Part shown: positions 22,586-33,900 of the stretch, piece by piece | How positions within the stretch are numbered: position 1 is the first letter of the stretch | How the letters are laid out: every line of letters starts with the position of its first letter | Assembly (NCBI RefSeq): GCF_002099425.1 | Contig: NW_018344015.1 | Coordinates: 8,346,001 to 8,410,000, forward strand | Reading direction: 5' to 3' | Length of the DNA stretch: 64,000 nucleotides | DNA from: Phascolarctos cinereus | Taxonomy: Eukaryota; Chordata; Mammalia; Diprotodontia; Phascolarctidae | Translations under genes and position numbers: made by a program | Notes under the pieces: model-generated | What the model was told of the DNA's origin: nothing | The model's database searches: none | Seen by the model: the letters and a program-made list of their open reading frames with translations, nothing else

Positions 22586-24179
22586 ACCAGTTAGTCTCCA
22601 TTTGTTTTCAAATTATGATTGTTTTACATTATACCTGTAAATTGCATGCATTTCTGTAAACTCTCTTGTCCTGTTAATCAGCTTGGTGACCTTTATCACC
22701 TAGTAACTAAAGATGTAGAGAGGCAATTTTAGCTAAAATGAATCCTTTGTATTTAATTTGATGAAGGATAAAAACATTCTTCTAAAACTGTGACCTTGCT
22801 TGGGCTTTTCATTTTACCAAATTCTGTATGACCTTAGATCTGCCAATGATTATAATTGCATATGATATAAAAAGATTATGGGCATAGTTAACCTCTTGAA
22901 ATTAGTTTGCAATTGGCAAGACGGGTACAATCAACTAGAAAGAGTGAATTTTATAGTATAGTTTAAGATTTCAGTTGTCTATTTTCAGATTTCTGAATGT
23001 GACTGTGGTGTGCTATACTGTTGTGGACACAGAACTCTATACTATATCATTCATTTCATGCCTGGGAAAAATTATTAAGCAGAGGAATGTCATTTTAACA
23101 TAGGAAAAATCTAAAGTCTTTGGTTTACAAACTGAAACAAATATTTTCCAATAGAATCCTAAATATCTGTCATGAACTATTCTAATTAAATTTATAGTTT
23201 CAAGGAAAGCTAAAGCAATTGAATTTATTATTAGTTATAAGATATAGCACCCTCCACCCTAGACTATTTATTCAACTACCCCTGAAATTGGTGGATAGAT
23301 AGTTGACCACTGGTTCCAAGGGTAATCCTGAGAGTCAATGACGCTTCAAGTATTGTTGCTCATAAGCCCCCACCAGTGTGCTTCTCATTGATCCATAGCC
23401 AGACTTCATTAACTTTTAAAAAGGGTGTGTAATAAGTGTGGGTAGTTTGGAGAGTTATTATAGAAACAATCTCTCTAAACCAGATATGTGCTTTCCTCTT
23501 ACATGCATAGGGTCCCTGGGGAAAATGAGCTCAAACATATAGCAGAGTGGCAGTAGGGAACCTTTGTGAAAGGGACAGCTCATTCGTCTTGATTACTAGA
23601 AGTCCTTTTTTCCCTTTGTGGCATCCTCATGAAGTTCCTCTTATGTGTACCATTCTGCTAAGATCCGAGGACCAGTGCTCTTGTAGTGACTTTAGGCTTC
23701 TTTTCCTTAGTGTTTATAGTTGTTTATTGGTGTATTTCTTAGTCCTTGGTATAGACATTGCCATCAGCTACTGCTGCTCTGGTGGGCACTGCTACTGATG
23801 CTGATTGGAACCCCAGGTCTTCTGACCTTTTGAATTTCATATAGTCATAACTTGCTCAGTTTTATCTCTGGACACTCAGTTGTCCTCTTTCAAGAGACTA
23901 TATATTTGTCCTTCACATATATCTCTCTACTCCCAGAAAGATGTAATGTCTCTTATCTGTTTAGTCTCCCTATTAACATGGTAAATGGGGAGGGGAGAAG
24001 AAAAGAGAGATAGAAGGTCCTGGACTATGTAGATGATTAACTTTAAGTTCTCTGGCACTTAACTAAGTGGCTCTGGACTAGCTTATTGTTTACATTTTTG
24101 CCCAAGGGCTATACATTGATCTGCTGTCAAACACAAGATATTTTCTAGGTGCCATCATTTGCTTTCATGCCATGACTCA
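22585..24179. other. Unassigned; unique-looking
   Basis: No repeat family or exon is recognised over 1.6 kb. The AT-rich part at 22590-23230 contains several TAAT and TGCAT words. The open frame at 23547-23798 (83 codons) has no familiar domain. Confidence 0.35.
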
Positions 24180-26029
24180 GAGTCTCTTTGATGCTGTCCA
24201 ATGGATGGAGATCTTATTCTCCTCTAGTTTTCTTTTGATTCATTGATTTAATCCATTTGTCTGGGCCTTCTGTGATGAATTGGAAGTAGATGGGCTTCCC
24301 TATTTCATATACTCCATAGTCAAGCAGATCTGTTAACTTATTGACTTGAGAACTTCCTCCAGTGAGGCAAATAGCAAAATAGCATTCTGTGTGACTTTGG
24401 ACCATATCCTCCAGATAATTTACCAAAATTGATCCATCCAACATATTGGAATTCTTCCTTGCTTTCTCACAATATCATGAGAGTATCTGTGGAACACTGT
24501 GGAAGGTTAGCTATCATCCTTTGCTCTTGCTAAGTGACCCGCCCATCTTTTCTTTCTGTCATGTGATTCTTTGATGACATCCTATACTGTTCTTCAGAGT
24601 TCCTCACTGGTTACGTTTGTCAGTTTGTTCACACCAACTGTGTACCATTTTATTGTCTTCTATGTGGAATATATACTTAATTTTTCAGAGGTGGTAACAT
24701 TCTAGGTCTCATTTCCATACAGTAACATCAGTAAATGTCTATATTAAAACAAAAATAGGCCTTTGCTATTATGGGAAACTTAAGGTCAGTTAAAGTACTT
24801 TATGATTTTCCAAATGCAATCAAACCTGCTATCTTGTACTTTTTCAAGTATGGGTCCTACTCAATGTCCATCTATACATTCTATCTCAGACATGCAAACT
24901 GTTGAGTAAACTATAGGTTTCCATTCAGATGCATGTTGAATTCTGGGAAGTAGATATTCTTCATTTATTTGATCATTTTTTATGAGGATGGACAGGCCAA
25001 ACATCCTTGGACTATTACAGATCTTCCCCAGGAGGCTCTGCAATGTACTAAGGTTTAATACAACCATCATTTTATGCTCGCAAACAGGAAAATCTGAAGG
25101 ACTTCATCTTCCATAGGGGATCCCTCCTTACTCTGTACTCTGTCTTCGATCTCCTCCATCAAAATAGCCAATATTTTTGTTGGGAGTGATGAGAGATGTT
25201 TTTATGTCTTGTGTATTATGTATCATCCTAGGGTCCTTGATTAAAGTTTCTTTTTGTTGCCCCATTTTTGAAGGAATCTTGAATAATCTTTTCAAAATTT
25301 TTTAATTTTTAACATACGTTTTTAAAATTTTGGGTCATATTTTTCTCCCTTCTTCCCTCCCCTCCCACCCTCATTGAAAAGGCAAGTATCTTGATACAAG
25401 TTATAGATGTGTAGTCATGCAAAACACTTCCATAGTAGTCCTGTTGTGAAAAAAACTAAGTATATTTCCCTTCATCCTATCCTATCCCCCATTTATTCTA
25501 TTCTCTCTTTTGACCCTGTCCCTCCTCAGAAGTGTTTGCTTTTGACTATCCCCTCCCCCAGTCTGCCCTCCTCTCTATTAACCCCCTGCTCTCTTGTCCC
25601 ATTCCCCCCTTATTTTCCTGTAGGGTAAGATAGATTTCCATACCCAATTGTGTATGTTATTCCCTCTTTAAGCCAAATCCTATGAGAATAAGACTCACTC
25701 ATTCCCTCTCACTGTCCCCCATTTCCCCTCCACTGTAAAAGCCTTTTCTTGTCTGTTTCATATAAGATAATTTACCTCATTCTACTTCTCCCCTTTCTCC
25801 TTCTGCCAGTATAATCTTCTCTCACCCCTTAATTTTATTTTCCAGATATCACCCCCATCATCTTCAACTCACCCTGTGCCCTCTATCTATGTACACATAC
25901 ATATAACTTTTTCTTCACTCCCACTACCCTAATACTGACAAAGTTCTCATGAGTTACAAATATCATCTTTCCATGCAGGAGTGTAAACAGTTCAACCTTA
26001 ATAAGCCTCCTATGATTTCTCTTTCTTGT

Positions 26030-27213
26030 TTACCTCTTCCATTTTTCACTTGAGTCTTGTATTTGAAAGTCAAATTTTCTATTCAGCTCTGCTCTTTCCT
26101 CAGGAATGCTTGAAAGTCCCCTATTTCATTGAATAACCATTTTTTACCCTGAAGAATTATACTCACTTTGCTGCATAGGTGATTCTTGGTTGTAGTCATA
26201 TCTCCTTTGCCCTTTGGAATATTATATTCCATGCCCTGTGGTCTCTTAATGCAGAAGCTGCTAAATCTTGTGTTATCCACAATACTTGAATTGTTTCTTT
26301 CTGGCTGCTTGTAATATTTTCTCCTTGACCTGGGAACTCTGGAATTTGGCTACAATATTCCTAGGAGTTTTCCTTTGGGGATCTCTTTCAGGAGGTGATA
26401 GGTGGATTCTTTCAATTTCTATTTTGCCCTCTGGTTCGAAAATATCAGGGCAGTTTCCCTTGATAATTTCTTTTTTTGTTGTTTTTTTAGGCAATTGGGG
26501 TTATGTGACTTGCCAAGGGTCACACTGCTAGTAAGTGTCAAGTGTTTGGTCTGAGGCAGGATTTGAACTCAGGTCTTCCTGACTTCAGGGCCGATACTCT
26601 ATCCACTGCACCACCTAGCTGTCCTCCCCTTGATATTTTCTTAAAAGACAATGTCTAGGCTCATTTTTTGATCATGACTTTCAGATAGTCCAATAATTTT
26701 TAAGTTCTCTCTCCCGGATCTATTTTCCAGGTCAGTTGTTTTTCCAATGAGATATTTCACATTCTCTTCTAATTTTCATTTTTTTGGATTAGTGTTACAG
26801 TGCCTTTATTTCTCAAATTGTCACTAGCTTCCAATTACTCCATTCTAATTTTTAAGGAAGTATTTTCTTCAGTAAGTTTTTGGACTTCCTTTTCCATTTG
26901 GCCAATTTTGCTTTTTAGGGCATTCTTCTCCTCATTGGCTTTTTGGACCTCTTTTGCCATTTGGGTTATTTTTTAAGGTGTTATTTTCTTCAGTATTTTT
27001 TTTCAGGTCTCCTTTAGCATCACTCAATTTTTCCTCTACTTCTCTTACTTGCTTCTCAAAATCCATTTTGAGTCCTTCTATGGCCTGGGCCCAATTCATA
27101 TTTTTCTTGGAGGCTTTGCATGTAGGAATTTTGGCTTCATTGTCTTCTTCTGGTTGTATGTTTTGACCTTGTAAGATAATATAGTCTGACTCTTTTTTGC
27201 GCTGCTTGTTCAT
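26030..27213 (-). pseudogene. ORF1 protein relic of HAL1 copy 2
   Basis: From the right it reads MNKQRKKESDYIILQGQNI, EEDNEAKIPTCKASKKNM, FEKQVREVEEKLSDAKGDL (coiled coil), then, left of the SINE, the RRM as PRNIVAKFQSSQVKEKILQA RKKQFKYCG (about 26285-26370) and the C-terminal part as ILQGKKWLFNEIGDFQAFL, RKFDFQIQDSSEKWKR, stop at 26030-26032. The 5' two thirds keep an open frame for 97 codons. The SINE at 26471-26626 and frame changes kill it. Compared with copy 1 the order of domains is the same, so ORF1 is the only protein this family specifies. Confidence 0.83.
26471..26626 (-). mobile_element. Marsupial tRNA-derived SINE with poly-A tail, reversed, inside HAL1 copy 2
   Basis: Reversed body GTGACTTGCCAAGGGTCACA, GGATTTGAACTCAGGTCTTC, GCACCACCTAGCTGTCC with a T-rich left end. 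A 14-bp duplication with one difference flanks it (CCCTTGATAATTTC at 26457-26470, CCCTTGATATTTTC at 26627-26640). Same family as 19171-19334. Confidence 0.9.
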
Positions 27214-28204
27214 GATCCCTGCCAATTACTTGAGTTATAAACTCTTTTTTAAGGTATGAGTCTGTTTCCAGTGTGGAGAATGTGCTGTCCAAAGCTTCAG
27301 GAGTTTTGTGCAGCTGTTTTCAGAGATACTTCTAGGGACCTGTAAATTTTCAGTTCTTCCAAAGTGCTATGATTAAGGGCGAGGTGTTTACTCCTTTCCT
27401 GTCCTGTGCTCTGGTTTATGAATGACCACAAGCAGTCTCTTCTCTCTTGGAACTGTGAGGGTTTTCTTTTCACAGCCACTACAACCTCCACCACACAAGC
27501 ACTCCACCATGCAGAACTGTGACCCAGATCCAAGCACAGGCAAAGCAAGAGAATCCTGCACCAGCAGAGAGATCCCTGAAGTCACCCTCTGATAAGCCAC
27601 CCGATTCCCCCTCAGTCTGTGGGCTGGAAGCTCATGAGGCAGCCACTGCCCTGGGGGCCACGCTCTTGGGAGTTAGAGCTGAGACCCCTTGCTCCTCTCT
27701 CACCATGGCAGAAACAGATTTTTCCCACTGACCTTCTAGGTTGTCTTTGGCGTTCATGGGTTGAGAAGTCTGGAAACTGCTACAGCTTCCCATGATTCAG
27801 CCCTCTGAGGCCTGCTCCAGGTTCCCTGCTGCCTATGTGCCCACACCACACTGCGTTTTTCTCCTAGCCTGGCGCAATATACCTTTCTGATCAATCATCC
27901 AGGTTGTCTTGGGCTGGAAATTTATTTCACTCTTTCTTTTTGTGGGTTCTGCAACTTTAGAATTTGTTTAGAGCCATGTTTTTTATAGGTATTTGGAGGG
28001 TTTTGGGGGAGAGCTCAAACAAGTCACTGCTTTTACTCCGCCATCTTGGCTCTGCCCCTTGAATAATCTTAATATATGAATGGTATCTTGATATTAACAA
28101 TGCTGTAAGGTAGCATCTTGTTCTTTCAAGTCTAATACTTTTTTTGTAATTAATATACAATAAACACAAAGGGATCCTATATTTTCTATATCTTTCAGTC
28201 AGTT

Positions 28205-28485
28205 AAAGACATAGCTAGACGGTATAGTAGATAGAGTGCTGGGCCTGGAGCCAGGAAGAACTGAGTTCAAATACAAACTCAGGCACTTACTAGCTGTGTG
28301 ACCCTGGGCAAGCCACTTCACCTGTTAGCCTCAGTTTCCTCATCTGTAAAATGAGGATAATAATGCTTACTTCCCAAGGTTGTTGTGAGGATTAAATAAG
28401 ATAACAAATCTAAAACATTTATCACAGTGCCTGGCACATAGTAAGTGCTATATAAATGTTAGTTATTAATTGTGATATGGTAATA
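28205..28485 (+). mobile_element. MIR/THER1-type SINE, near full length
   Basis: GTATAGTAGATAGAGTGCTG, GAGTTCAAATACAAACTCAG, GTGTGACCCTGGGCAAGCCA, CTCATCTGTAAAATGAGGAT, GTTGTTGTGAGGATTAAATA and CAGTGCCTGGCACATAGTAA follow in the expected order. It interrupts the reversed RTE. Confidence 0.88.
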
Positions 28486-28600
28486 CTGTGGTCTTTTGTT
28501 AATTATAATTTGTGAAAGTCTACTGTTCACTATGAATCCTTTCATTGCAGCTGGTGCTTAATCTCTTATTGTTCCATTTGACTCCCTAAGACTATATATG

Positions 28601-29079
28601 GCTGACTATATAAACAAAATCTCAGGTGTAGACTTAAAAATGCACATTATATTACTTTGTTCAAATTATACTCTATATTGCTTTTTATAAATATACGCAA
28701 TGTGGAGGTGACCCAGGGTTATCAAAAGCTATCCCAGTAAAGGGGAAGTTCTAGTAGCTTCTACCATGCTGGAAAGTTTTTGAGTGTCACCCTGAACAAA
28801 ATGTTGTTTTCTAAGGACTAGTCTAACAAATCACTCACAGGCACATGACCAATAGAATGGCCAACTGGCAATGAAACAGTTTTGGCCTTGGAAACCAATG
28901 AAAAGTGGGAAAAAATAAAAAAAAGTCCTTTCAGCCTCTGATACTCCCTTCTGCTTCTGCAGTGACAATAGTGAGGAAAGAGACAAGGGACACCATGAAT
29001 TACTGTTTTTGTACTATGAGTCTAATTTCACTGCTATATTCTAAATATGAGATCCTTGTCTAATCACCAACAAGTAGTC
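28601..29079. other. Unassigned
   Basis: No element or exon recognised. Confidence 0.4.
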
Positions 29080-29102
29080 ATGTTGGTAGAAGAGCTGAAT
29101 CA

Positions 29103-29386
29103 TGGCCTGTCCATCCTCATAAAAAAAGATCAAATAAATAAAGAATATCTACTGCCCAGAATTCAACATGCATCTGAATGGAGACATATAGAGTTTATTC
29201 AACAATTTGCATGTCTGGGATAGAATGTACAGATGGACAATGAGTAGGACACATATTTGAAAAGGTGCAAGATAGCAGGTTTGATTGCATTTGGAAAATC
29301 ATAAAGCACTTTAACTGACCCCAAGTTTCCCATAATAGCAAAGGCCTATTTTTGTTTTAATATAGACATTTTACTGATGTTGCTGT
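29103..29386 (+). mobile_element. Internal RTE fragment with flanking duplication
   Basis: This 284-bp piece matches, in reverse complement, 24716-25005 of the RTE relic at roughly 92 percent by eye. It is flanked by a 23-bp direct repeat with one difference at 29080-29102 and 29387-29409. It begins and ends inside the RTE coding part and has no tail of its own, which is not how a normal 5'-truncated LINE insertion ends. Confidence 0.75.
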
Positions 29387-29409
29387 ATGTTGGTAGAAGT
29401 GCTGAATCA

Positions 29410-30299
29410 GTCTCGACATTTTGTTATAAAAAAAAACTGGAGGAAATTGCAGCTTAATATAAAGATGACTCATAGGTACTCCTTGGAGAGGCAAAGAAAA
29501 AAAAACTGGCCAGGTTGATTTTATCATGTGCCCCAAGTACATGAAATATTAAACAAATCTTGTCCCTCTTTCTATGGTGCTAAGCTCATAGCAGCTCATG
29601 TAACCTTTAACCACTTGTAAACAACATATACTGGTATTCTAGTTGATTTCTGGGGCCCCTAAAGACTCCTTGTGGAATTACATTCACTCAATTCCTCTTG
29701 TAATTCTGTCCCATTATAGTAGAGATGAGGAGAGGTTGAGATAAGGTTGGGGAATGAATAAAACCTGCATCTGACATTATTGTTCATATTTTCTAGTTCC
29801 TGGTAATTATATGCAATGAAGTCTAATAAAAAAGCAAAGGGCTTCAGGTCAGGTAGCTCAAACTGAACTAATACAGAGGAGTGGGTTCCTAGTCAGCCAT
29901 GGAGTATGAAATAGAATCAATGTATGTTGTATGTGTTATACAGATATATGTCCCATTATGTGATAGATTAATTTCTGAAAAGATGTGAGTAAATTTATTT
30001 TTTATAAATCAGATATACTTTAAATTCATCAAGAGAGCTCCCAATAAAGAATCCTTTTGTTAAACAGAATTATTTGGAAAGTTAAAAAAATTATGTTTAG
30101 TTTGTTTTTTTGATTGAGTTTTCTTAAAGGAAAAAAATGCAAATAAATGACTTCAAAGACTTTGTTTTTAAATTTCACCCTAAAAAGTCAACTTTATGTT
30201 TTTAAAGCTTGAGTGATGTTTTAACCTTTAAATCAGCATTTCTCTGTAAAAAGCAGCTCTTTGTTGCTTCAACAATTGACCAAACACTGTTAGGTAATC
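29410..30299. other. Unassigned
   Basis: Nothing recognised. The 29980-30290 part is very AT-rich and unique-looking. Confidence 0.4.
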
Positions 30300-30862
30300 T
30301 TCTTGTCTCTTCTCTTGCCTTTTAAACTCATCTGCTATGTTGCTGCTAATCTGATATTCCTAAAATATAGATCTGACAATGCCATTCCACTATTGAAAAA
30401 TCTTCAGTGCATTCCTCCCTAATGACTCTAGGATAAAAAGCAAAATCTTCAGTCTGGTATTTAAAACCCTCTGTAACATGTCTTTCACTTACCTTTTCAG
30501 TCTTATTCTTCATATATCCTCTGCTTAAACTGGCCTGCTAGCTATTTCTAGTATATGACAACCTGTATCGTGTCTCCATGTCTTTACAGAAGTGGCCCCT
30601 GTCTGGAATGTGCTACCCTCATTTTTACTTCTTAGAAACCTTATCTTACTTTCATCTCCAACGCTAAGCTTTTTCTGCTCTTTCTCTCCCTCTTATTATT
30701 GCTTTGAATAACCTAGCATATGTTTTATATTTATTTATGTGTTTGTATCCCCCTCCCTTTCTACAGGAGAATATCAGGTCTCTGAGCTCAGGGATTGTTT
30801 TCATTGTATTCCCAGTTCCTTGCTCATTATAAAAGCTTAATAAATGTTTGTTGAATTAAATA
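30300..30862 (+). mobile_element. L2 LINE 3' part
   Basis: GATCTGACAATGCCATTCCA, CTAATGACTCTAGGATAAAA, TGGAATGTGCTACCCTCATT, then TCTCTGAGCTCAGGGATTGT and CTTAATAAATGTTTGTTGAA at the end. Confidence 0.78.
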
Positions 30863-30864
30863 AG

Positions 30865-31385
30865 TTCCCACTCTGTACAAGGCATGGGACCTGTGGTTAC
30901 AAAAATGAAAAAAAACTTACTCCTTGTCTTTAGGGAGCTTTTGATCGAATAACGAAGCTATATCACATGTATAAATGAGTATGTTGCAAGTTAGAATGGG
31001 ATAAGGGCAAAAAGATGAGAATAAGACAATGGATTATGAGGAAATTTGATGAAGGAAACATAATTTTCAACTGGTGGAATGAAGGAAGTCTTCAAGGAAG
31101 AGATAGCCTAGGGAAGAGAAGGATTTCAAGATGTAAAGATATGAAGGGGCTTCATTTTAGGTATGAGAATAGGATACCTTGCATGAATTCATGAAAGTGT
31201 GAAACTGCTGGACAAAATTAGAGAATAATTAATAATCCAATTTGGCTGGAAAATAGAGTACATAATATAGGCAATAACAGGAAATAAAAGTGGAAAGGAC
31301 AATTGGAGGCAGTCTGTGGGTCCTTAATCACACTAGTGAATTTGTCTTATCTACCAGTTTAGTTAAAACTTTACAGGGCCATTTG
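30865..31385 (-). mobile_element. L2 LINE fragment, reversed
   Basis: CCCACTCTGTACAAGGCATG, TTAGGGAGCTTTTGATCG, GAAGGAAGTCTTCAAGGAAG and TTTGGCTGGAAAATAGAG are reversed L2 landmarks from its 3' end inward. It lies tail to tail with the forward L2. Confidence 0.65.
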
Positions 31386-31409
31386 AAAAAAAGTTTGGAT
31401 TTTGTATAT

Positions 31410-31510
31410 GACAATAACAGAATCAGAGAATGTTAAGGCTGGAATAGACTGTAGAAGCCCTTTAATCTTACCTCCTCATTTATAGAATCTAAATCTCACA
31501 TTCTCATAAT
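31410..31510 (-). mobile_element. L3-tail / MIR3-type fragment, reversed
   Basis: GAATCAGAGAATGTTAAGGC, GGAATAGACTGTAGAAGCCC, CCTCCTCATTTATAGAATC. Confidence 0.45.
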
Positions 31511-33229
31511 ATGACTCATATCTGTTATATGAATTAATTTCTGGCAGGAATCCAAGGAAAGAAAATTGAATTCTTGACTGGCAGTTTTCAGCTCTAATGA
31601 TCAAAATCCAGAATGCCAAATCTTGTAGGTTGCTTGTGATCATGCTAGTTTTAGTCTTAATAGTTTCATAATATTCAGAATCCAGGCAAGGTTGGCTAAT
31701 GATGAAACTATGCTAGTTATTTCCCAAACTTATTCTTTCGTTACTCCTGAAAATTAAAACAAAAAGATGATCAATATGAATACACTGTGGAGTATTTTTT
31801 TGTTTTTTCTTTTACTGAATTGGAATTTCTTCCAGATTGATACCAGCCTTCAACTTTAAAGCTGATGCAATAGATCAGACACCTGGGCACACAGGTGCCC
31901 TCTCCACTCAATAATCAGCAAACTAATCTGATGTTCCTATTGACTTGAATCTGTATGCTTGATATCTTGAACCTCTGAGTCTGTGACCTCTTCTACAGAT
32001 ACCTGCTGCTGCTGGGCATTTGGTAAAGTGCTGAAATTGTCTGGAAAACTGTTTCCTGCCTTACTCTGTTCAGCATTTTGCAAAATAATGGAAAAGAAGC
32101 AGCATATTGACTCTGGTTTCCTGTGGGAACTTTTTCAATAAGCAATTGAAAAATGCATGTTTTAATATTCCTGCGGTTTAATTTCTGTAGCATCATTTTG
32201 GAGTTTCTATATTATTAACAATTACTCTGTGCCTGTCACCTATTCTTCATGATCCATTGTCCCTCGAGGTGTAATTTCTTTTCAGCTGGGCTTTATAACA
32301 AACAGCTTCATATTTTTAGATCTCTTCCCAAGTCATTCTGTTTCTCAGAAATGAAATGGAAGTTACAAAAAAAAGAAAAGATATCACTGAGCTAGCATCT
32401 CAGGCTTGAAGTTGCATCTATTTCCTACTGTGGTTAGAAACTATGCAATTAAGAGGTTGGCCGTCTCTGTCATCATCTCACAAAATTAGAGAGATTTTCA
32501 TCACATTTCAATTATGTGCTTTGAAAAAACAATTTAGAGTTCTTTCCTATAAATTGCAGAAACAGTTGTTTCCTTTCAGCTTCTGTATATGCATTGGTCA
32601 TTTTCAGAAATAAGGTACTTGCTTTCCCCTTCTTTCTTTTCTTTTTCTCTTTAGCCTCTCCTGTTGTCCACCTGAAATCTTTGATAGAGCTAAGGCCATA
32701 CTGTTTCATGTACACAAATGTGTTCCTTTTCATTTTCTGAGTGATTTCTACCACTGAAACTGAACAGAACTTTGCCTTTACTGTTATTGTGCCTTTGTCA
32801 TGAATTATTTTGCATTATGGTTAGTTTTTCATGTACTGCATCCTCAGATTAGGTTATAAATTTAGTGATGTCAGGTAATGTCATCTATTTTTTTGTCTCA
32901 GTTAGCTCCCAGAATGATGCTCTGTACACAATAAGACCTTAATAAAATTTTGTGAAATTGTATTGTCCTGGATGAGGATAGTGCTTATAACATCATCATC
33001 TCTAAATACGTATATTATATAGCTGCAGTTGTATACAGAAGCACAAACAAATCTGTCCATCTGAAATATATTTTATCCTTTAATTACTACTGATTTCCAT
33101 GCAAATGCATTTCAATATAATAACATTGAGAAGCTCAAGGTGCTTTGGGAAGTCTGGCCAGAGAACTAAAGGAAATCATAAGATGGTGTATGATCTATGA
33201 ATATCTCTCAAGGCTTTTTTCTTGAACCT
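31511..33229. other. Unassigned, repeat-poor stretch
   Basis: About 1.7 kb with no transposable element that I recognise. Open frames at 31993-32196 and 32512-32754 on the minus strand lack familiar domains or clear splice sites. A candidate regulatory spot is listed separately at 33060-33125. Confidence 0.4.
33060..33125. promoter_or_regulatory. Candidate POU/homeodomain motif cluster (speculative)
   Basis: A perfect octamer ATGCAAAT (33099-33106), overlapping ATGCAT, lies 12 bases from a TAATTA core (33081-33086) in repeat-poor DNA. These motifs bind POU and homeodomain factors in known systems. Any function here is inference; such words are common in AT-rich DNA. Confidence 0.2.
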
Positions 33230-33549
33230 TGTCTCCTCTCCATACTCTCTCTCGGTGATAGCATAAATCGCTATAACTTCAGTTATTACATCCCTATGGA
33301 TGGAGATTTTCTCAGTTTATATCTCCAGTCTGTATCTCTAAATCTGCCTACTGAACAGTTCCTAACACCTTCCCTTTGCTAGTTGGACATCCCCACCTTT
33401 ATGATTTGTCTAAAACCAAAGTCCGTATTATTTCTTCCAAACAATCTCTTGCTCCTGACACTTTTTTCTCCCTGTTAATGGCAATACCATTCTCTCAATC
33501 ACTACCATTCTCTCAATCATTCAGGCTTGAAAGTTTGTAAACATCCTTG

Positions 33550-33835
33550 GCTCACCAGAACCAATTAGAGACATAGTGCATAGAGCACTGGGCCTGGAGT
33601 AAGGAAGACTTGAATTGAAATCTGGCCTCAGACATTTAACAGCTGGGTGACCTTGGGCAAGCCACTTAACTTTTGTTTGCCTCAGTTTGCCTCAACAGTA
33701 AAATGAAGACAATAATAGCACCTGCCTCTTGAGGTTGTTGTGAGATCAAGTGAAATAATATTTGTAAAAAGCGCTTAGCATAGTGTCTGGCATGTAATAG
33801 GTACTATATAAATGCATATTCTTCTTCTCCCACTT
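33550..33835 (+). mobile_element. MIR/THER1-type SINE, near full length
   Basis: GTGCATAGAGCACTGGGCCT, GAATTGAAATCTGGCCTCAG, GGGTGACCTTGGGCAAGCCA, GGTTGTTGTGAGATCAAGTG and GTGTCTGGCATGTAATAGGT in order. Confidence 0.87.
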
Positions 33836-33900
33836 CAATCTTTTACTCTGTAAATCTGATTGGTTGCCATATCTTGTCCATTCTTCTGTTGAATGCTTAT

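Larger units (their letters stand above)
25291..28057 (-). mobile_element. Full-length HAL1-type (ORF1-only) retroposon, copy 2, reversed
   Basis: Its 5' end is at the right (reverse complement of CCATCTTGGCTCTGCCCC) and its A-rich tail at the left (25291-25330). A perfect 13-bp duplication CTTGAATAATCTT flanks it at 25278-25290 and 28058-28070. Inside it follows copy 1: 5' UTR (27214-28057), ORF1 (26030-27213) and a purine-rich 3' UTR (25291-26029), again with no ORF2. Its 3' end runs about 100 bases further than copy 1 and includes the L1-like G-rich block GAGGGTGGGAGGGGAGGGAA (reverse strand, about 25350-25375). A 156-bp SINE interrupts ORF1. It lies inside the reversed RTE. Confidence 0.87.
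24180..28600 (-). mobile_element. RTE-clade LINE relic, reversed, split by HAL1 copy 2 and a SINE
   Basis: The visible parts are 24180-25277, 28071-28204 and, less surely, 28486-28600. On the minus strand the C-terminal part reads VTSEELRTV, then SHDRKKRWAGHLARAKDD (about 24520-24600). This is the 'RKKRWAGHVARM.D.RW' signature common near the end of RTE-type ORFs, followed by GRIPICWMDQFW (family GRPPTRWMDE). The upstream part is read at 24861-25070 (EEYLLPRIQHASEW). Frames are broken. RTE clade is inferred from this signature; another clade with the same tail motif is possible. Confidence 0.65.

Noticed and set aside
24180-25277. Host gene fragment with the KKRWAGHLAR motif
   Set aside because: The motif is a LINE C-terminal signature and the surrounding frames are broken.
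32512-32754. Lysine-rich 80-codon frame as an exon
   Set aside because: No splice signals, no known domain and composition explained by an AT-rich, pyrimidine-rich patch on the plus strand.
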